In this document: positions 34,340 through 46,800 of the stretch, piece by piece
How positions within the stretch are numbered: the first letter of the stretch is position 1
How the letters are laid out: every line of letters starts with the position of its first letter
Source: Dichetophora obliterata
Taxonomy: Eukaryota > Arthropoda > Insecta > Diptera > Sciomyzidae
Length of the DNA: 64,000 nt
Direction: 5' to 3'
NCBI GenBank assembly: GCA_963920525.1
Contig: OY986437.1
Span: 109,856,715-109,920,714, forward strand
Made by a program: the position numbers and the translations under genes
The notes under the pieces: model-generated
The model's database searches: none
What the model saw: the letters and a program-made list of their open reading frames with translations, nothing else
What the model was told of the DNA's origin: nothing

Positions 34340-37300
34340 AGTTCCGTGTACAAATTTCCTGTCCAGGTACGAAACGTTTCTGACGACGGCTTCGTAGTTA
34401 TATGTTTATTGATTTATATGTTTATGCACTTTTCGTATGACTTTTTGAGATTTTGCAGGATAGTATTGTCAATGAGTTTGATTTGGTCCGGCTTAGCCAT
34501 CACCTCAATTTCGCCATCGTTGACTGCGAGAAGTTGTCGAAGCAGCAGATACGCTGACCCATGAGCAATCATGTTTCTACCAAAAAGGGCATAATACGAC
34601 TTTCCAATTGAGGAATGTACCGAGCTTCGTATCGAAAGTTCAAAAGCGGATAAATTCTCGTCCCAAGTTGTATGATCAGTTTTTACGTAGGCGCGTATTT
34701 CAGCCAATATTATACGATCCAGTAAAGACGTGTTTCATTTCAGAGAGCTCGTGACTGATAAACTGTTTACCGTTGTCAGTGTGTATCATCTCGGGGACCC
34801 CAAAAATCGAAAATACGTGGTTTACTAAAAATTATATAATATTGATTGCCGTGACCTTTTGTAACGGTTGGATAAAAACAAACTTGCTAAAATTGTCCAA
34901 AACTACAAATATACTAGAATTGCCCTTTTTTGAACGTGGATACGGTCCTAGTAAGTTCATAAAAAACTTCTGAAATGGTCGATCTTCTATTGTTTGGTTT
35001 TCCATCTGCGGCTTTGTTGTAAAGTTAGGTGATTTAGACGTTTTGCAAATCTTGCAGTCACTGATAAAATGTCGTATTTGACTTGCCATGTTTGGTCAAT
35101 AATATTTTTCAGCGTTTTGGCAATTCCGCCATGCGAAGCTTGGGGAGGGTTATGAGCCTCTGTAATTAAAGCGTTGGTCAACCTCCCAGGCACCCATAAT
35201 TTCCATGCCAACACATCCGCGTCGGCACTACCGGTGGTGAAGGGAGTTTTTTATAGACATATTTCCCGGACACCTTCTCACCTGGCAACACCATTTAATT
35301 TGCCTCGTACTTTTCCCGCAGATCCCGGAAGTCAAGGGAATTGAAATCGGGCGATTCCAGGTGGATATCAACTACACAGATCCAAGGAGGAAACTTCTTC
35401 GGTAAACGACCGAGATAGAGCATCTGGTAGCAAGTGATCCAACCCGCCGTACAAACGGCAGCCAGACACTCTAACTATGGCACCGAATAGTTTCTCTGAG
35501 TTTTGTTTAGTTTCTGTGAGTATATCAGCCTTTCCATTCCTTCGTTGACCACTTCACAAAGAACAGCACCTATACCCGTGCAGGAGGCGTCACATAACAC
35601 AAGAAATGTTGGATGGACAAGATTCGGGGCCGAAGTGAGGGCACGTTTGAGCTTTTCAATAGAGGTCATGGCTTCTTCAGTCATAAAAAACTTTTTGTTC
35701 TTCTTCAACAGGTCGGATAATGGTGCAGGCAGGGTGGATAAATTTTGAACGAATTTTCGATTTAACTTCTCTTGGACTCCTTATAATTTTAAAACGCAGA
35801 ATCGCCTCAATCTTTTCATTTTTCGTCTGTATTCCACCATTACCGATAAGGAACCCTAAACAATTAACTTCTTTCTTACAAAAACGAGATTTTTTCTAAA
35901 TTGGCTGTGAGTCCGCTCCGTTGACTGCACTTTCCAACTTTCTCTAAAATGTTCATGTGTTCTATAAAAGAATCAGAGAAAACCAAAAGGTCGTGAAGAC
36001 AGACGAACACCTTGTCTCGTAAGTCGGCTGGAGTCACCATCTCCATCAATAGCATCACTGTCTGGGGAGCATTACAGAGACCGAAGGTCACCACTTTTAT
36101 TCAGATCCCGGCTGTCTAGACATACTAAACCCGCCAGAGGACCTTCGGGGAATCTGCCTGTCCAAAGCCAGGAATGGAAGGGTGAGGGTTTGTTATTGGA
36201 TGGGCAGTTCATGGGGCACGGCCCATGAACTGATCTCATAATGAGTTCTTTCTGGAGGCACGGCTCCTGAATGTTCGTCTGATAACTGTAAAAGAAAAAG
36301 GTTTACCTAGAGCCTTGGATGTTGCTGCCAAATTCTTGGAGAAAGCATTGTTTTGATATTAAGTTATCATAACACCGTTGTTGTAATATGCTTTCGATGG
36401 ATGATCAATCCAACATAACTTGAAGAGCGGGGACAGTAATCCATCAATGATGAGGAGACCTGATCTATCGTTGTTCTGCAGACCTATCTTAGAATAAAGG
36501 TTATTATGTAGGAAACATTTAACCTTCGGACCGTTGTATAAGCAAATTTGTATACAACGGCTCATGCTTCTTAGTTTTCTGTTAAGGCTTTTTATTAAGT
36601 CTTAATTTAGGATAACGACGTTGCATAAGTAGAATTGAGGTTTACCCGGTTTTACTGGGAAACCTATGGTTATTTTTTAAATTAGCCAAGTACAATTCGA
36701 GTGGCTGAAGGTGTCACAGTCAGATATAAATGTTCTAAGAACTTTTGGTCTGTAGACGGGATGTTGAAGAGCCTTATCAGGTGGAGCCTTTTGCCCAGGT
36801 ATTGACTGTCGTATGGGTTAGGCCCACGTGGGGTTTTAATGCGCTCTGACTGTGGTTAGGCCAGAAAGGCCGGTGCGAGTTACACTTAAGTTGAACTCGG
36901 TTTGGTGATTTCCTTAAATTACTAAGAGAATGATGGTAGATTGAATCTCGCCAATTTCAAACAGTAAATGTTAGGAAGGTAAGCAACTACCGGATCAATA
37001 TACTGTTTCCTTTGGAATTTGAGTACAGGCGACGGGGAAACCTAAATAGTCTGAGTTGTGACCATGGAGATTGAGGAACTTGATAACATGTTTACGGTTC
37101 CTGTGTAATTGCCGCTTTAGTCTTCGTGTCAAGGAGTGATGACCCTTGATACGACGTTGGATGATTATTGCGGCTGTAAAAAAGGTAGTGGGTTATTATT
37201 GGTATTGATACCGAGATATCCTGAGGTTATTAAAATAACCAGTCATGTACAAATTCGAGTAGCTAAAAGTGCCACGGCCATGTATAGCGTCAATCTGACG

Positions 37301-37635
37301 ACTTGCAAGATGATGGTTCTATTGCATGTTGTTAGGGGAACCTTTCAGAGTGGTCTTTCTTGAATTCCGAAGGGGCGTTGACCGACGCTTCATATATGTC
37401 CCAAGCATTGGAGCACCGTTGAATTAAGCCTTCGTGGCAGGGGTCAACGTTAAAAACATAGTGGCTTTCTGTCTAGACATACTCTCGTCTTTCCAGGCTT
37501 CATAACTGCAGCCACTAGGCCAGACGAAGGACTATGGCACTCTTCAATTACACCTAGTTTTTTCATTCGATCCAACTCCGCAAATAGAAGAGCCTCTTTC
37601 GCTGGAGAGATCGTCCGACCGAATTGCTGCAATTC
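34340..37635 (-). mobile_element. Broken Ty3/gypsy-type retrotransposon pol
   Basis: Reading leftward from 37632, this has the start of the reverse transcriptase (ISPAKEALLFAELDRMKKLG, VIEECHSPSS, VCLD). It then has a gap, VTFGLCNAPQTVMLLME, VFVCLHDLLVFSDSFIEHM, the RNase H block (LCDASCTGIGAVL) and the integrase zinc and core pieces (SHGGIAKTL, CKICK, SSIFVVLDNFSKF). Order and wording are Ty3/gypsy. Frameshifts and stops abound. About 75 residues of the palm are missing between LDSRDLN and VTFGLC. The YxDD box reads CLHD, and the first integrase Asp appears as Asn (MNLLGPYP). No gag, env or clear LTR was found. The 36127-37468 block is a later insertion. Confidence 0.82.
36127..37468. mobile_element. 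Non-coding insertion with 15-bp target duplication
   Basis: The 15-mer CTGTCTAGACATACT occurs at 36112-36126 and 37469-37483, on either side of this block and inside the gypsy reverse transcriptase (VCLD codons). The block itself has no sizeable ORF and is less AT-rich than its surroundings. It contains an internal repeat about 556 bp apart: GTACAATTCGAGTGGCTGAA near 36690 and GTACAAATTCGAGTAGCTAA near 37246, with matching flanks. A duplication of that length fits target-primed non-LTR insertion; the type of element was not recognised. Confidence 0.65.
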
Positions 37636-38067
37636 ACTGTCTGACCAGAATCATGTCGTTGTCGTGTCGGCAGGCAGAGCGCTAACAGAGACAATGCAAA
37701 CCTTATGGGAAAAAATTGCGGCAGAATACGACTACGAAAACGCCAAGATTGAAATGTTTCTATTTCTATTTTACTTTGTCGTTTATTTGACAGCTCTCTC
37801 AGCTTCTCTCTAAAAATATTGCCATATTTTAACAAAATTTGAAGAATCTGTCAACCAATGTAGCGAGTAAACAGTGTTCCTACTTGCTTTAAAATTGATA
37901 TGAGTAGCCTCAAAAGTAGTGAAATAAATGGAAGTGCAGTAATTATTTAAATCAACAATGACAGATTGAATAAAAGCAAAACGACAAAGCCAACGCTACA
38001 ATTCTGGGTCAACTCTTAGCGATTCCCTCTCAAAGACACGACAACGACATGATTCTGGTCAGACAGT
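37636..38067. mobile_element. MITE with 33-bp terminal inverted repeats
   Basis: The left end ACTGTCTGACCAGAATCATG continues as TCGTTGTCGTGTC. The right end is its exact complement over about 33 bp (ending CTGGTCAGACAGT at 38067). The 432-bp body has no ORF. Target duplication is not clear. It separates the gypsy relic from the palindromic relic to the right. Confidence 0.75.
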
Positions 38068-38069
38068 AA

Positions 38070-39415
38070 ACCAAATGATACTGCAAATAATAAAAGCTGC
38101 ATTCTTTTTTTGGATAAATGCTCAAATTTTTTTTTTAAAGTGTTTGTTTGTGTATGTTGTGAATTGTGTTTGTGTTGGTGCTCTTCACAATGCTTCACCC
38201 GGTGCCAAAAACCAACACAAATCAGCAATAAGAGATTGCAAATTTTTATTCTTTTATCGCTAATTCACTGTTTTTGTCGCCTTGTTCATCAGAATCGGTT
38301 AAAATATGCTATTCGAATTCATCCATTGATTCATATGATGGTGCAGAAAATGTATTTTAAGCGACTTTCGAACATTGAGTTGGTTTAACGCTTCCATCAA
38401 ATCGGCGGCAATGCTTCGGTAATTCTGAACGCGGTGCTTCCCCAAGAATCCTTCGAACGTTGCCTTCACCAAATCCTAAGCAACCACTTCAGACAGGCAG
38501 GCAGACAGGCGCAAGAACTAACCTGCGAAGAAATGGGATAGAAATAAAGCCAAGCTGGTTTTTATCTCGCTTTTTCACAGAGTTGAAGGATGTCGCATTT
38601 TTAAGATTCGTCAGGTTTGCGCGTACTTAAAGAAAATTGCAATGCTTAGGGATTTCAAAAGTTGCTTTCTTTGCAACTGGTACATGCGCTATGGTGGCAA
38701 CCATTACACTAAATCTGACTGGTAGCTACGCCAGAATTCCTTTATTAATGAGGAAAATGTGATCCTTCCATGTGAAAAAAAATCCTGCTGCCTCCACTCA
38801 ACATCAAGCTTGGCTTAATGAAAAATTTCATAATGTCTTTACAATTAGATTCACTTTATTTTCACGCCTGGTTCTCAAACTTACATTCAACAAGATCTTC
38901 AGTACATAGATTAAATTCGTTGTTTTTATATATGTAGGAGTACTCGTTGGCCCTGATATTCGCAAGGTTATGGATATAAGGATTATGATTTTGTTTCAAA
39001 TTATTAAGGATTTTTGACGTTCAAATTATTTTTGGGGAAGCACCGCGTTCAGAATTACCGAAGTTTTGTCGCCGCTTTGATGGAAACGTTTAACCAACTC
39101 CATATTTGAATGTTGCTTAAAATACACTTTCTGCACCATCATATGGATGTATTCCAACAGCAAATTCCAACCGAGTGTGATGAACAAGGCGAGCTCTTCC
39201 ATCAAACGACAAAAACAATGGAGGAGCGGCACAAGAATAAAAATTTGCAATCTTTATTGATGATTTGTGTTGGTTTTTGGCAACAGATGAGGCGTTGTGA
39301 AGAGCACCAACATAAACACAAATCACAACACACACACGAACATATATCCAAACCAAATTTTAAAATATATCCTAAAAACTCTATAAAACTTTTATTATTC
39401 GCAGTCATTATATAT
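38070..39415. pseudogene. Palindromic relic of the CX2C/FHQD family
   Basis: The inverted arms 38076-38460 and 39030-39410 hold the family's 3' coding region. The + strand arm reads LKIHFLHHHMDVFQQQ and EQGELFHQTTKTMEERH, against LKLHVLHSHLEVFKSN and EHGERFHQDIQAFEKRY in the 555-codon protein. The unpaired centre (38560-38990) gives CFLCNWYMRYGGNHYTKSDW and VLVGPDIRKVMD on the + strand, matching its CYLCLWDSRDIGNHYKKVEW and IFVGPQVRTLMK. Stops and frameshifts are frequent. The C-terminal part is therefore present twice in opposite orientation and the middle once. Confidence 0.68.
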
Positions 39416-39689
39416 CGAATTTTTCATTTTATACAAAAACTAAAATGGTAAAATGTGGCATTTAGTTTGTGCATTCTAACAAGCCATATATGACCAAAAT
39501 CCGTTATCATTTGGTTGAACTGCAGGATTTGTATGCTGCGAACGCATATTAGAAAAATTGGTGATTTTCAATTTAAAAACACTTTAAAGCTGCTGCTGTA
39601 TATCCAATTTTAAACTGAATTCTGTTATCTTAGACTTTAAGAAAGACATTTAATAGTCTTAATGAATTCTGGGAAAACTATCACGGATT

Positions 39690-40066
39690 TTGGTTAGTCA
39701 CTATTTTTAAAAAATAAGGAAACACTAACATTTGAGCAAAATTTATTAAAAATTTACTTTTCCATTGTGATAAACACACTTTGTTTCTTTTTTTCAAAAA
39801 TCTTTTGACACAGTAATGTTCTATGTTAAATTTCATTGAACAAAAATACATTTTGTTAGTAAATTCTCACAACCTAAGCATATGTAAAAAATTGTTAAAA
39901 GTAAGAATACCAGAATTCCTATTTCTTAACTTTAAAATTTTTCAGAAAAATTGTGATGGAATTGAAAGGTCGGACTGCTCGCAATATAATCTCAAGGTGT
40001 TCCTCTCTCAGAATTTCTTAGAATTTAGGCTGAAACTTTTTTAAAGATCGAATCGGTCACAGAGTG
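39690..40066. repeat. Single arm of the 29965-30485 MITE family
   Basis: CTCACAACCTAAGCATATGT, ATACCAGAATTC, GAAAGGTCGGACT and the end GAATCGGTCACAGAGTG (to 40066) match blocks at 29965-30485. TTA follows at 40067-40069. The opposite end was not found. Confidence 0.55.
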
Positions 40067-40858
40067 TTATAGGAAGCTTCAATTAATTATTATAAACTTC
40101 AATATTCAAATAATACTTTTTTATATTAAATTTTTTTCTTATGTGTATGAAAGTACTTTTGTTTCCTTTTAATAAAAACAAATTATTTATGAAAACTTAA
40201 ATTTTTAAATTAATAACCAGTTTCGGTTTTGGTTTCGGCCGAATATTATAAAATGGCCGAATATCCGGTTTCAGTTTCGGCCAAAATTCCGGATTCGGTC
40301 GGACACTAGTTGTCTGTAACAAAACGCCAGCATATATTTTTGCTTATATCTTTAAATCCTTAGGGTCTCTTATTGTCATTGTTTTTACTTAATATACTGT
40401 TATTTAATTGCTACGCAAATATAAAGAAGCCTTTTTTAAAAATTAAACATTTTTATTCTTTTTTTTTAATATTTCTTCGTGCAATTCGTACGTAACGCCA
40501 GATTGGAAATGCTAAAATCCAACTTTAATCTGCTAAAGAAAAAAAGTTATCTATACTGAAATTTTAATATTTGGATTACAAATTCTTAATAGGTTTCTGT
40601 ATAGAATATTCTTGAAAATAAGAGAACACAACTGTCATGTTTTTAAGCTTCCAAATTGCAGTTTGAAGTTTTTTGATGGAAATGATGAGAGACGCTGTTA
40701 GAAAAATTACATTTTAGAACGTTTGCAGTGCTGCAAAATTGGCTATTTTACAACATTTTGCTTGTGCTAAAAAGCAGTTCGCGGATCCTGATGCATTTAT
40801 GAACAGAACATTAAAATAAATTTAATCACTTTAATCGAAAATAAGCCATATACTCGAT
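40067..40858. other. No gene seen
   Basis: AT-rich. A GGTTTCGGTTTCGGCCGAAT-like motif is repeated two to three times at 40220-40310. No coding signal. Confidence 0.4.
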
Positions 40859-40861
40859 ATG

Positions 40862-43800
40862 GACAATGATAAGGATAAGAATAAGGAGAAGAATAAGAAT
40901 AAGGATAAGGATAAGGATAAGGATATGGATAAGAATAAGGATATGGATAAGGATATGGATAAGGATAAGGATAAGGATAAGGACAAGGATAAGGATAAGG
41001 ATAAGGATAAGGATAAGGATAAGGATAAGGATAAGGATAAGGATAAGGATAAGGATAAGGATAGGATAAGGATAAGGATAAGGATAAGGATAAGGATAAG
41101 GATAAGGATAAGGATAAGGATAAGGATAAGGATAAGGATAAGGATAAGGATAAGGATAAGGATAAGGATAAGGATAAGGATAAGGATAAGGATAAGGATA
41201 AGGATAAGGATAAGGATAAGGATAAGGATAAGGATAAGGATAAGGATAAGGATAAGGATAAGGATAAGGATAAGGATAAGGATAAGGATAAGGATAAGGA
41301 TAAGGATAAGGATAAGGATAAGGATAAGGATAAGGATAAGGATAAGGATAAGGATAAGGATAAGGATAAGGATAAGGATAAGGATAAGGATAAGGATAAG
41401 GATAAGGATAAGGATAAGGATAAGGATAAGGATAAGGATAAGGATAAGGATAAGGATAAGGATAAGGATAAGGATAAGGATAAGGATAAGGATAAGGATA
41501 AGGATAAGGATAAGGATAAGGATAAGGATAAGGATAAGGATAAGGATAAGGATAAGGATAAGGATAAGGATAAGGATAAGGATAAGGATAAGGATAAGGA
41601 TAAGGATAAGGATAAGGATAAGGATAAGGATAAGGATAAGGATAAGGATAAGGATAAGGATAAGGATAAGGATAAGGATAAGGATAAGGATAAGGATAAG
41701 GATAAGGATAAGGATAAGGATAAGGATAAGGATAAGGATAAGGATAAGGATAAGGATAAGGATAAGGATAAGGATAAGGATAAGGATAAGGATAAGGATA
41801 AGGATAAGGATAAGGATAAGGATAAGGATAAAGGATAAGGATAAGGATAAGGATAAGGATAAGGATAAGGATAAGGATAAGGATAAGGATAAGGATAAGG
41901 ATAAGGATAAGGATAAGGATAAGGATAAGGATAAGGATAAGGATAAGGATAAGGATAAGGATAAGGATAAGGATAAGGATAAGGATAAGGATAAGGATAA
42001 GGATAAGGATAAGGATAAGGATAAGGATAAGGATAAGATAAGGATAAGGATAAGGATAAGGATAAGGATAAGGATAAGGATAAGGATAAGGATAAGGATA
42101 AGGATAAGGATAAGGATAAGGATAAGGATAAGGATAAGGATAAGGATAAGGATAAGGATAAGGATAAGGATAAGGATAAGGATAAGGATAAGGATAAGGA
42201 TAAGGATAAGGATAAGGATAAGGATAAGGATAAGGATAAGGATAAGGATAAGGATAAGGATAAGGATAAGGATAAGGATAAGGATAAGGATAAGGATAAG
42301 GAGGATAAGGATAAGGATAAGGATAAGGATAAGGATAAGGATAAGGATAAGGATAAGGATAAGGATAAGGATAAGGATAAGGATAAGGATAAGGATAAGG
42401 ATAAGGATAAGGATAAGGATAAGGATAAGGATAAGGAAAGGATAAGGATAAGAGATAAGGATAAGGATAAGGATAAGGATAAGGATAAGGATAAGGATAA
42501 GGATAAGATAGGATAAGGATAAGATATAAGATAAAGATAAGATAAAGATAAAGGATAAGGATAAGGATAGAAAGGATAAGGATAAGGATAAGGATAAGGA
42601 TAAGGATAAGGATAAGGATAAGGATAAGATAAGGATAAAGATAAGGATAAAGATAAAGATAAAGATAAGATAAAGATAAAGATAAAGATAAAGATAAAGA
42701 TAAAGATAAAGATAAAGATAAAGATAAGATAAAGATAAAGATAAAGATAAGATAAAGATAAAGATAAAGATAAAGATAAAGATAAAGATAAAGATAAGAT
42801 AAGATAAAGATAAGATAAGATAAAGATAAAGATAAAGATAAAGATAAAGATAAAGATAAGATAAAGATAAGATAAGATAAGATAAAGATAAAGATAAGAT
42901 AAGATAAAGATAAAAAGATAAAGATAAAGATAAAGATAAAGATAAAGATAAAGATAAAGATAAAGATAAAGATAAAGATAAAGATAGATAAGATAAAGAT
43001 AAAGATAAAGATAAAGATAAAGATAAAGATAAAGATAAAGATAAAGATAAAGATAAAGATAAAGATAAAGATAAAGATAAAGATAAAGATAAAGATAAAG
43101 ATAAAGATAAAGATAAAGATAAAGATAAAGATAAAGATAAAGATAAAGATAAAGATAAAGATAAAGATAAGATAAGATAAAGATAAGATAAAGATAAAGA
43201 TAAAGATAAAGATAAAGATAAAGATAAAGATAAAGATAAAGATAAAGATAAAGATAAGTAAAGATAAAGATAAAGATAAAGATAAAGATAAAGATAAAGA
43301 TAAAGATAAAGATAAAGATAAAGATAAAGATAAAGATAAGATAAAGATAAAGATAAAGATAAAGATAAAGATAAAGATAAAGATAAAGATAAGATAAAGA
43401 TAAAGATAAAGATAAAGATAAAGATAAAGATAAGATAAAGATAAAGATAAGATAAAGATAAAGATAAAGATAAAGATAAGATAAAGATAAGATAAAGATA
43501 AAGATAAAGATAAAGATAAAGATAAAGATAAAGATAAAGATAAAGATAAAGATAAGATAAGATAAAGATAAGATAAAGATAAAGATAAAGATAAAGATAA
43601 AGATAAGATAAAGATAAAGATAAAGATAAAGATAAGATAAAGATAAAGATAAAGATATAAAGATAAAGATAAAGATAAAGATAAAGATAAAGATAAAGAT
43701 AAGATAAAGATAAAGATAAAGATAAGATAAGATAAGATAAAGATAAAGATAAGATAAAGATAAAGATAAAGATTAAAGATAAAGATAAAGATAAAGATAA

Positions 43801-46800
43801 AGATAAAGATAAAGATAAAGATAAAGATAAAGATAAAGATAAAGATAAAGATAAGATAAGATAAAGATAAAGATTAAGATTAAGATAAGATAAGATAAAG
43901 ATAAGATAAAGTAAGATAAAGATAAAGATAAAGATAAGATAAGATAAAGATAAAGATTAAGATAAAGATAAGATAAGATAAGATAAAGATAAGATAATGA
44001 TAAAGATTAAAGATAAAGATAAGATAAGATAAGGATAAGGATAAGGATAAGGATAGGATAAGGATAAGGATAAGGATAAGGATAAGGATAAGGATAGGAT
44101 AAGGATAAGGATAAGGATAAGGATAAGGATAAGGATAAGGATAAGGATAAGGATAAGGATAAGGATGGTAAGGATAAGGATTGGATAAGGATAAGGATAA
44201 GGATAAGGATAAGGATAAGGATAAGGATAAGGATAAGGATAAGGTTAAGGATAAGGATAAGGAGGATAAGGATAAGGATAAGGATAAGGATAAGGATAAG
44301 GATAAGGATAAGGATAAGGATAAGGATAAGGATAAGGATAAGGATAAGGATAAGGATAAGGATAAGGATAAGGATAAGGATAAGGATAAGGATAAGGATA
44401 AGGATAAGGATAAGGATAAGGATAAGGATAAGGATAAGGATAAGGATAAGGATAAAGATAAGGATAAGGATAAGGATAAGGATAAGGATAAGGATAAGGA
44501 TAAGGATAAGGATAAGGATAAGGATAAGGATAAGGATAAGGATAAGGATAAGATAAAGATAAAGATAAAGATAAAGATAAAGATAAAGATAAGATAAAGA
44601 TAAGAAAGATAAAGATAAAGATAAAGATAAAGATAAAGATAAAGATAAAGATAAAGATAAAGATAAAGATAAAGATAAAGATAAAGATAAAGATAAGATA
44701 AAGATAAAGATAAAGATAAAGATAAGATAAAGATAAAGATAAAGATAAAGATAAAGATAAAGATAAAGATAAAGATAAAGATAAAGATAAAGATAAAGAT
44801 AAAGATAAGATAAAGATAAAGATAAAGATAAAGATAAAGATAAAGATAAAGATAAAGATAAAGATAAAGATAAAGATAAAGATAAAGATAAAGATAAAGA
44901 TAAAGATAAAGATAAAGATAAAGATAAAGATAAAGATAAAGATAAAGATAAAGATAAAGATAAAGATAAAGATAAAGATAAAGATAAAGATAAAGATAAA
45001 GATAAAGATAAAGATAAAGATAAAGATAAAGATAAAGATAAAGATAAAGATAAAGATAAGATAAAGATAAAGATAAAGATAAAGATAAAGATAAAGATAA
45101 AGATAAAGATAAAGATAAAGATAAAGATAAAGATAAAGATAAAGATAAAGATAAAGATAAAGATAAGATAAAAGATAAAGATAAAGATAAAGATAAAGAT
45201 AAAGATAAAGATAAGATAAAGATAAAGATAAAGATAAAGATAAAGATAAAGATAAAGATAAAGATAAAGATAAAGATAAAGATAAAGATAAAGATAAAGA
45301 TAAAGATAAAGATAAAGATAAAGATAAAGATAAAGATAAAGATAAAGATAAAGATAAAGATAAAGATAAAGATAAAGATAAAGATAAAGATAAAGATAAA
45401 GATAAAGATAAAGATAAAGATAAAGATAAAGATAAAGATAAAGATAAAGATAAAGATAAAGATAAAGATAAAGATAAGATAAAGATAAAGATAAAGATAA
45501 AGATAAAGATAAAGATAAAGATAAAGATAAAGATAAAGATAAAGATAAAGATAAATAAAGATAAAGATAAAGATAAAGATAAAGATAAAGATAAAGATAA
45601 AGATAAAGATAAAGATAAAGATAAAGATAAAGATAAAGATAAAGATAAAGATAAAGATAAAGATAAAGATAAAGATAAAGATAAAGATAAAGATAAAGAT
45701 AAAGATAAGATAAAGATAAAGATAAAGATAAAGAAGAAAGATAAAGATAAAGATAAAGATAAAGATAAGATAAAGATAAAGATAAAGATAAAGATAAAGA
45801 TAAAGATAAAGATAAGATAAAGATAAAGATAAAGATAAAGATAAAGATAAAGATAAAGATAAAGATAAAGATAAAGATAAAGATAAGATAAAGATAAAGA
45901 TAAAGATAAAGATAAAGATAAAGATAAAGATAAAGATAAAGATAAAGATAAAGATAAAGATAAAGATAAAGATAAAGATAAAGATAAGATAAAGATAAAG
46001 ATAAAGATAAAGATAAAGATAAAGATAAAGATAAAGATAAAGATAAGATAAAGATAAAGATAAAGATAAAGATAAAGATAAAGATAAAGATAAAGATAAA
46101 GATAAAGATAAGATAAAGATAAAGATAAAGATAAAGATAAAGATAAAGATAAAGATAAAGATAAAGATAAAGATAAAGATAAAGATAAAGATAAAGATAA
46201 AGATAAAGATAAAGATAAAGATAAAGATAAAGATAAAGATAAAGATAAAGATAAAGATAAAGATAAAGATAAAGATAAAGATAAAGATAAAGATAAAGAT
46301 AAAGATAAAGATAAAGATAAAGATAAAGATAAAGATAAAGATAAAGATAAAGATAAAGATAAAGATAAAGATAAAGATAAAGATAAAGATAAAGATAAAG
46401 ATAAAGATAAAGATAAAGATAAAGATAAAGATAAAGATAAAGATAAAGATAAAGATAAAGATAAAGATAAAGATAAAGATAAAGATAAAGATAAAGATAA
46501 AGATAAAGATAAAGATAAAGATAAAGATAAAGATAAGATAAAGATAAAGATAAAGATAAAGATAAAGATAAAGATAAAGATAAAGATAAAGATAAAGATA
46601 AAGATAAAGATAAAGATAAAGATAAAGATAAAGATAAAGATAAAGATAAAGATAAAGATAAAGATAAAGATAAAGATAAAGATAAAGATAAAGATAAAGA
46701 TAAAGATAAAGATAAAGATAAAGATAAAGATAAAGATAAAGATAAAGATAAAGATAAAGATAAAGATAAAGATAAAGATAAAGATAAAGATAAAGATAAA

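Noticed and set aside
34340..37635. An endogenous retrovirus with env
   Set aside because: Only pol pieces are present, all broken. No env-like or gag-like coding was seen, and no LTR pair could be found.
37636..38067. Assignment of this MITE to the CACTG/TTA group
   Set aside because: The left end can be read as CACTGTC but the right cannot, and the flanking three bases differ, so the superfamily is left open.
40859..42445. 528-codon open frame of DK and RI repeats
   Set aside because: It is read straight through the hexamer array; the residues change only where the array slips phase. No gene context or unique sequence supports a protein.
44181..44597. 138-codon open frame of DK repeats
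   Set aside because: The same by-product of the GGATAA array.
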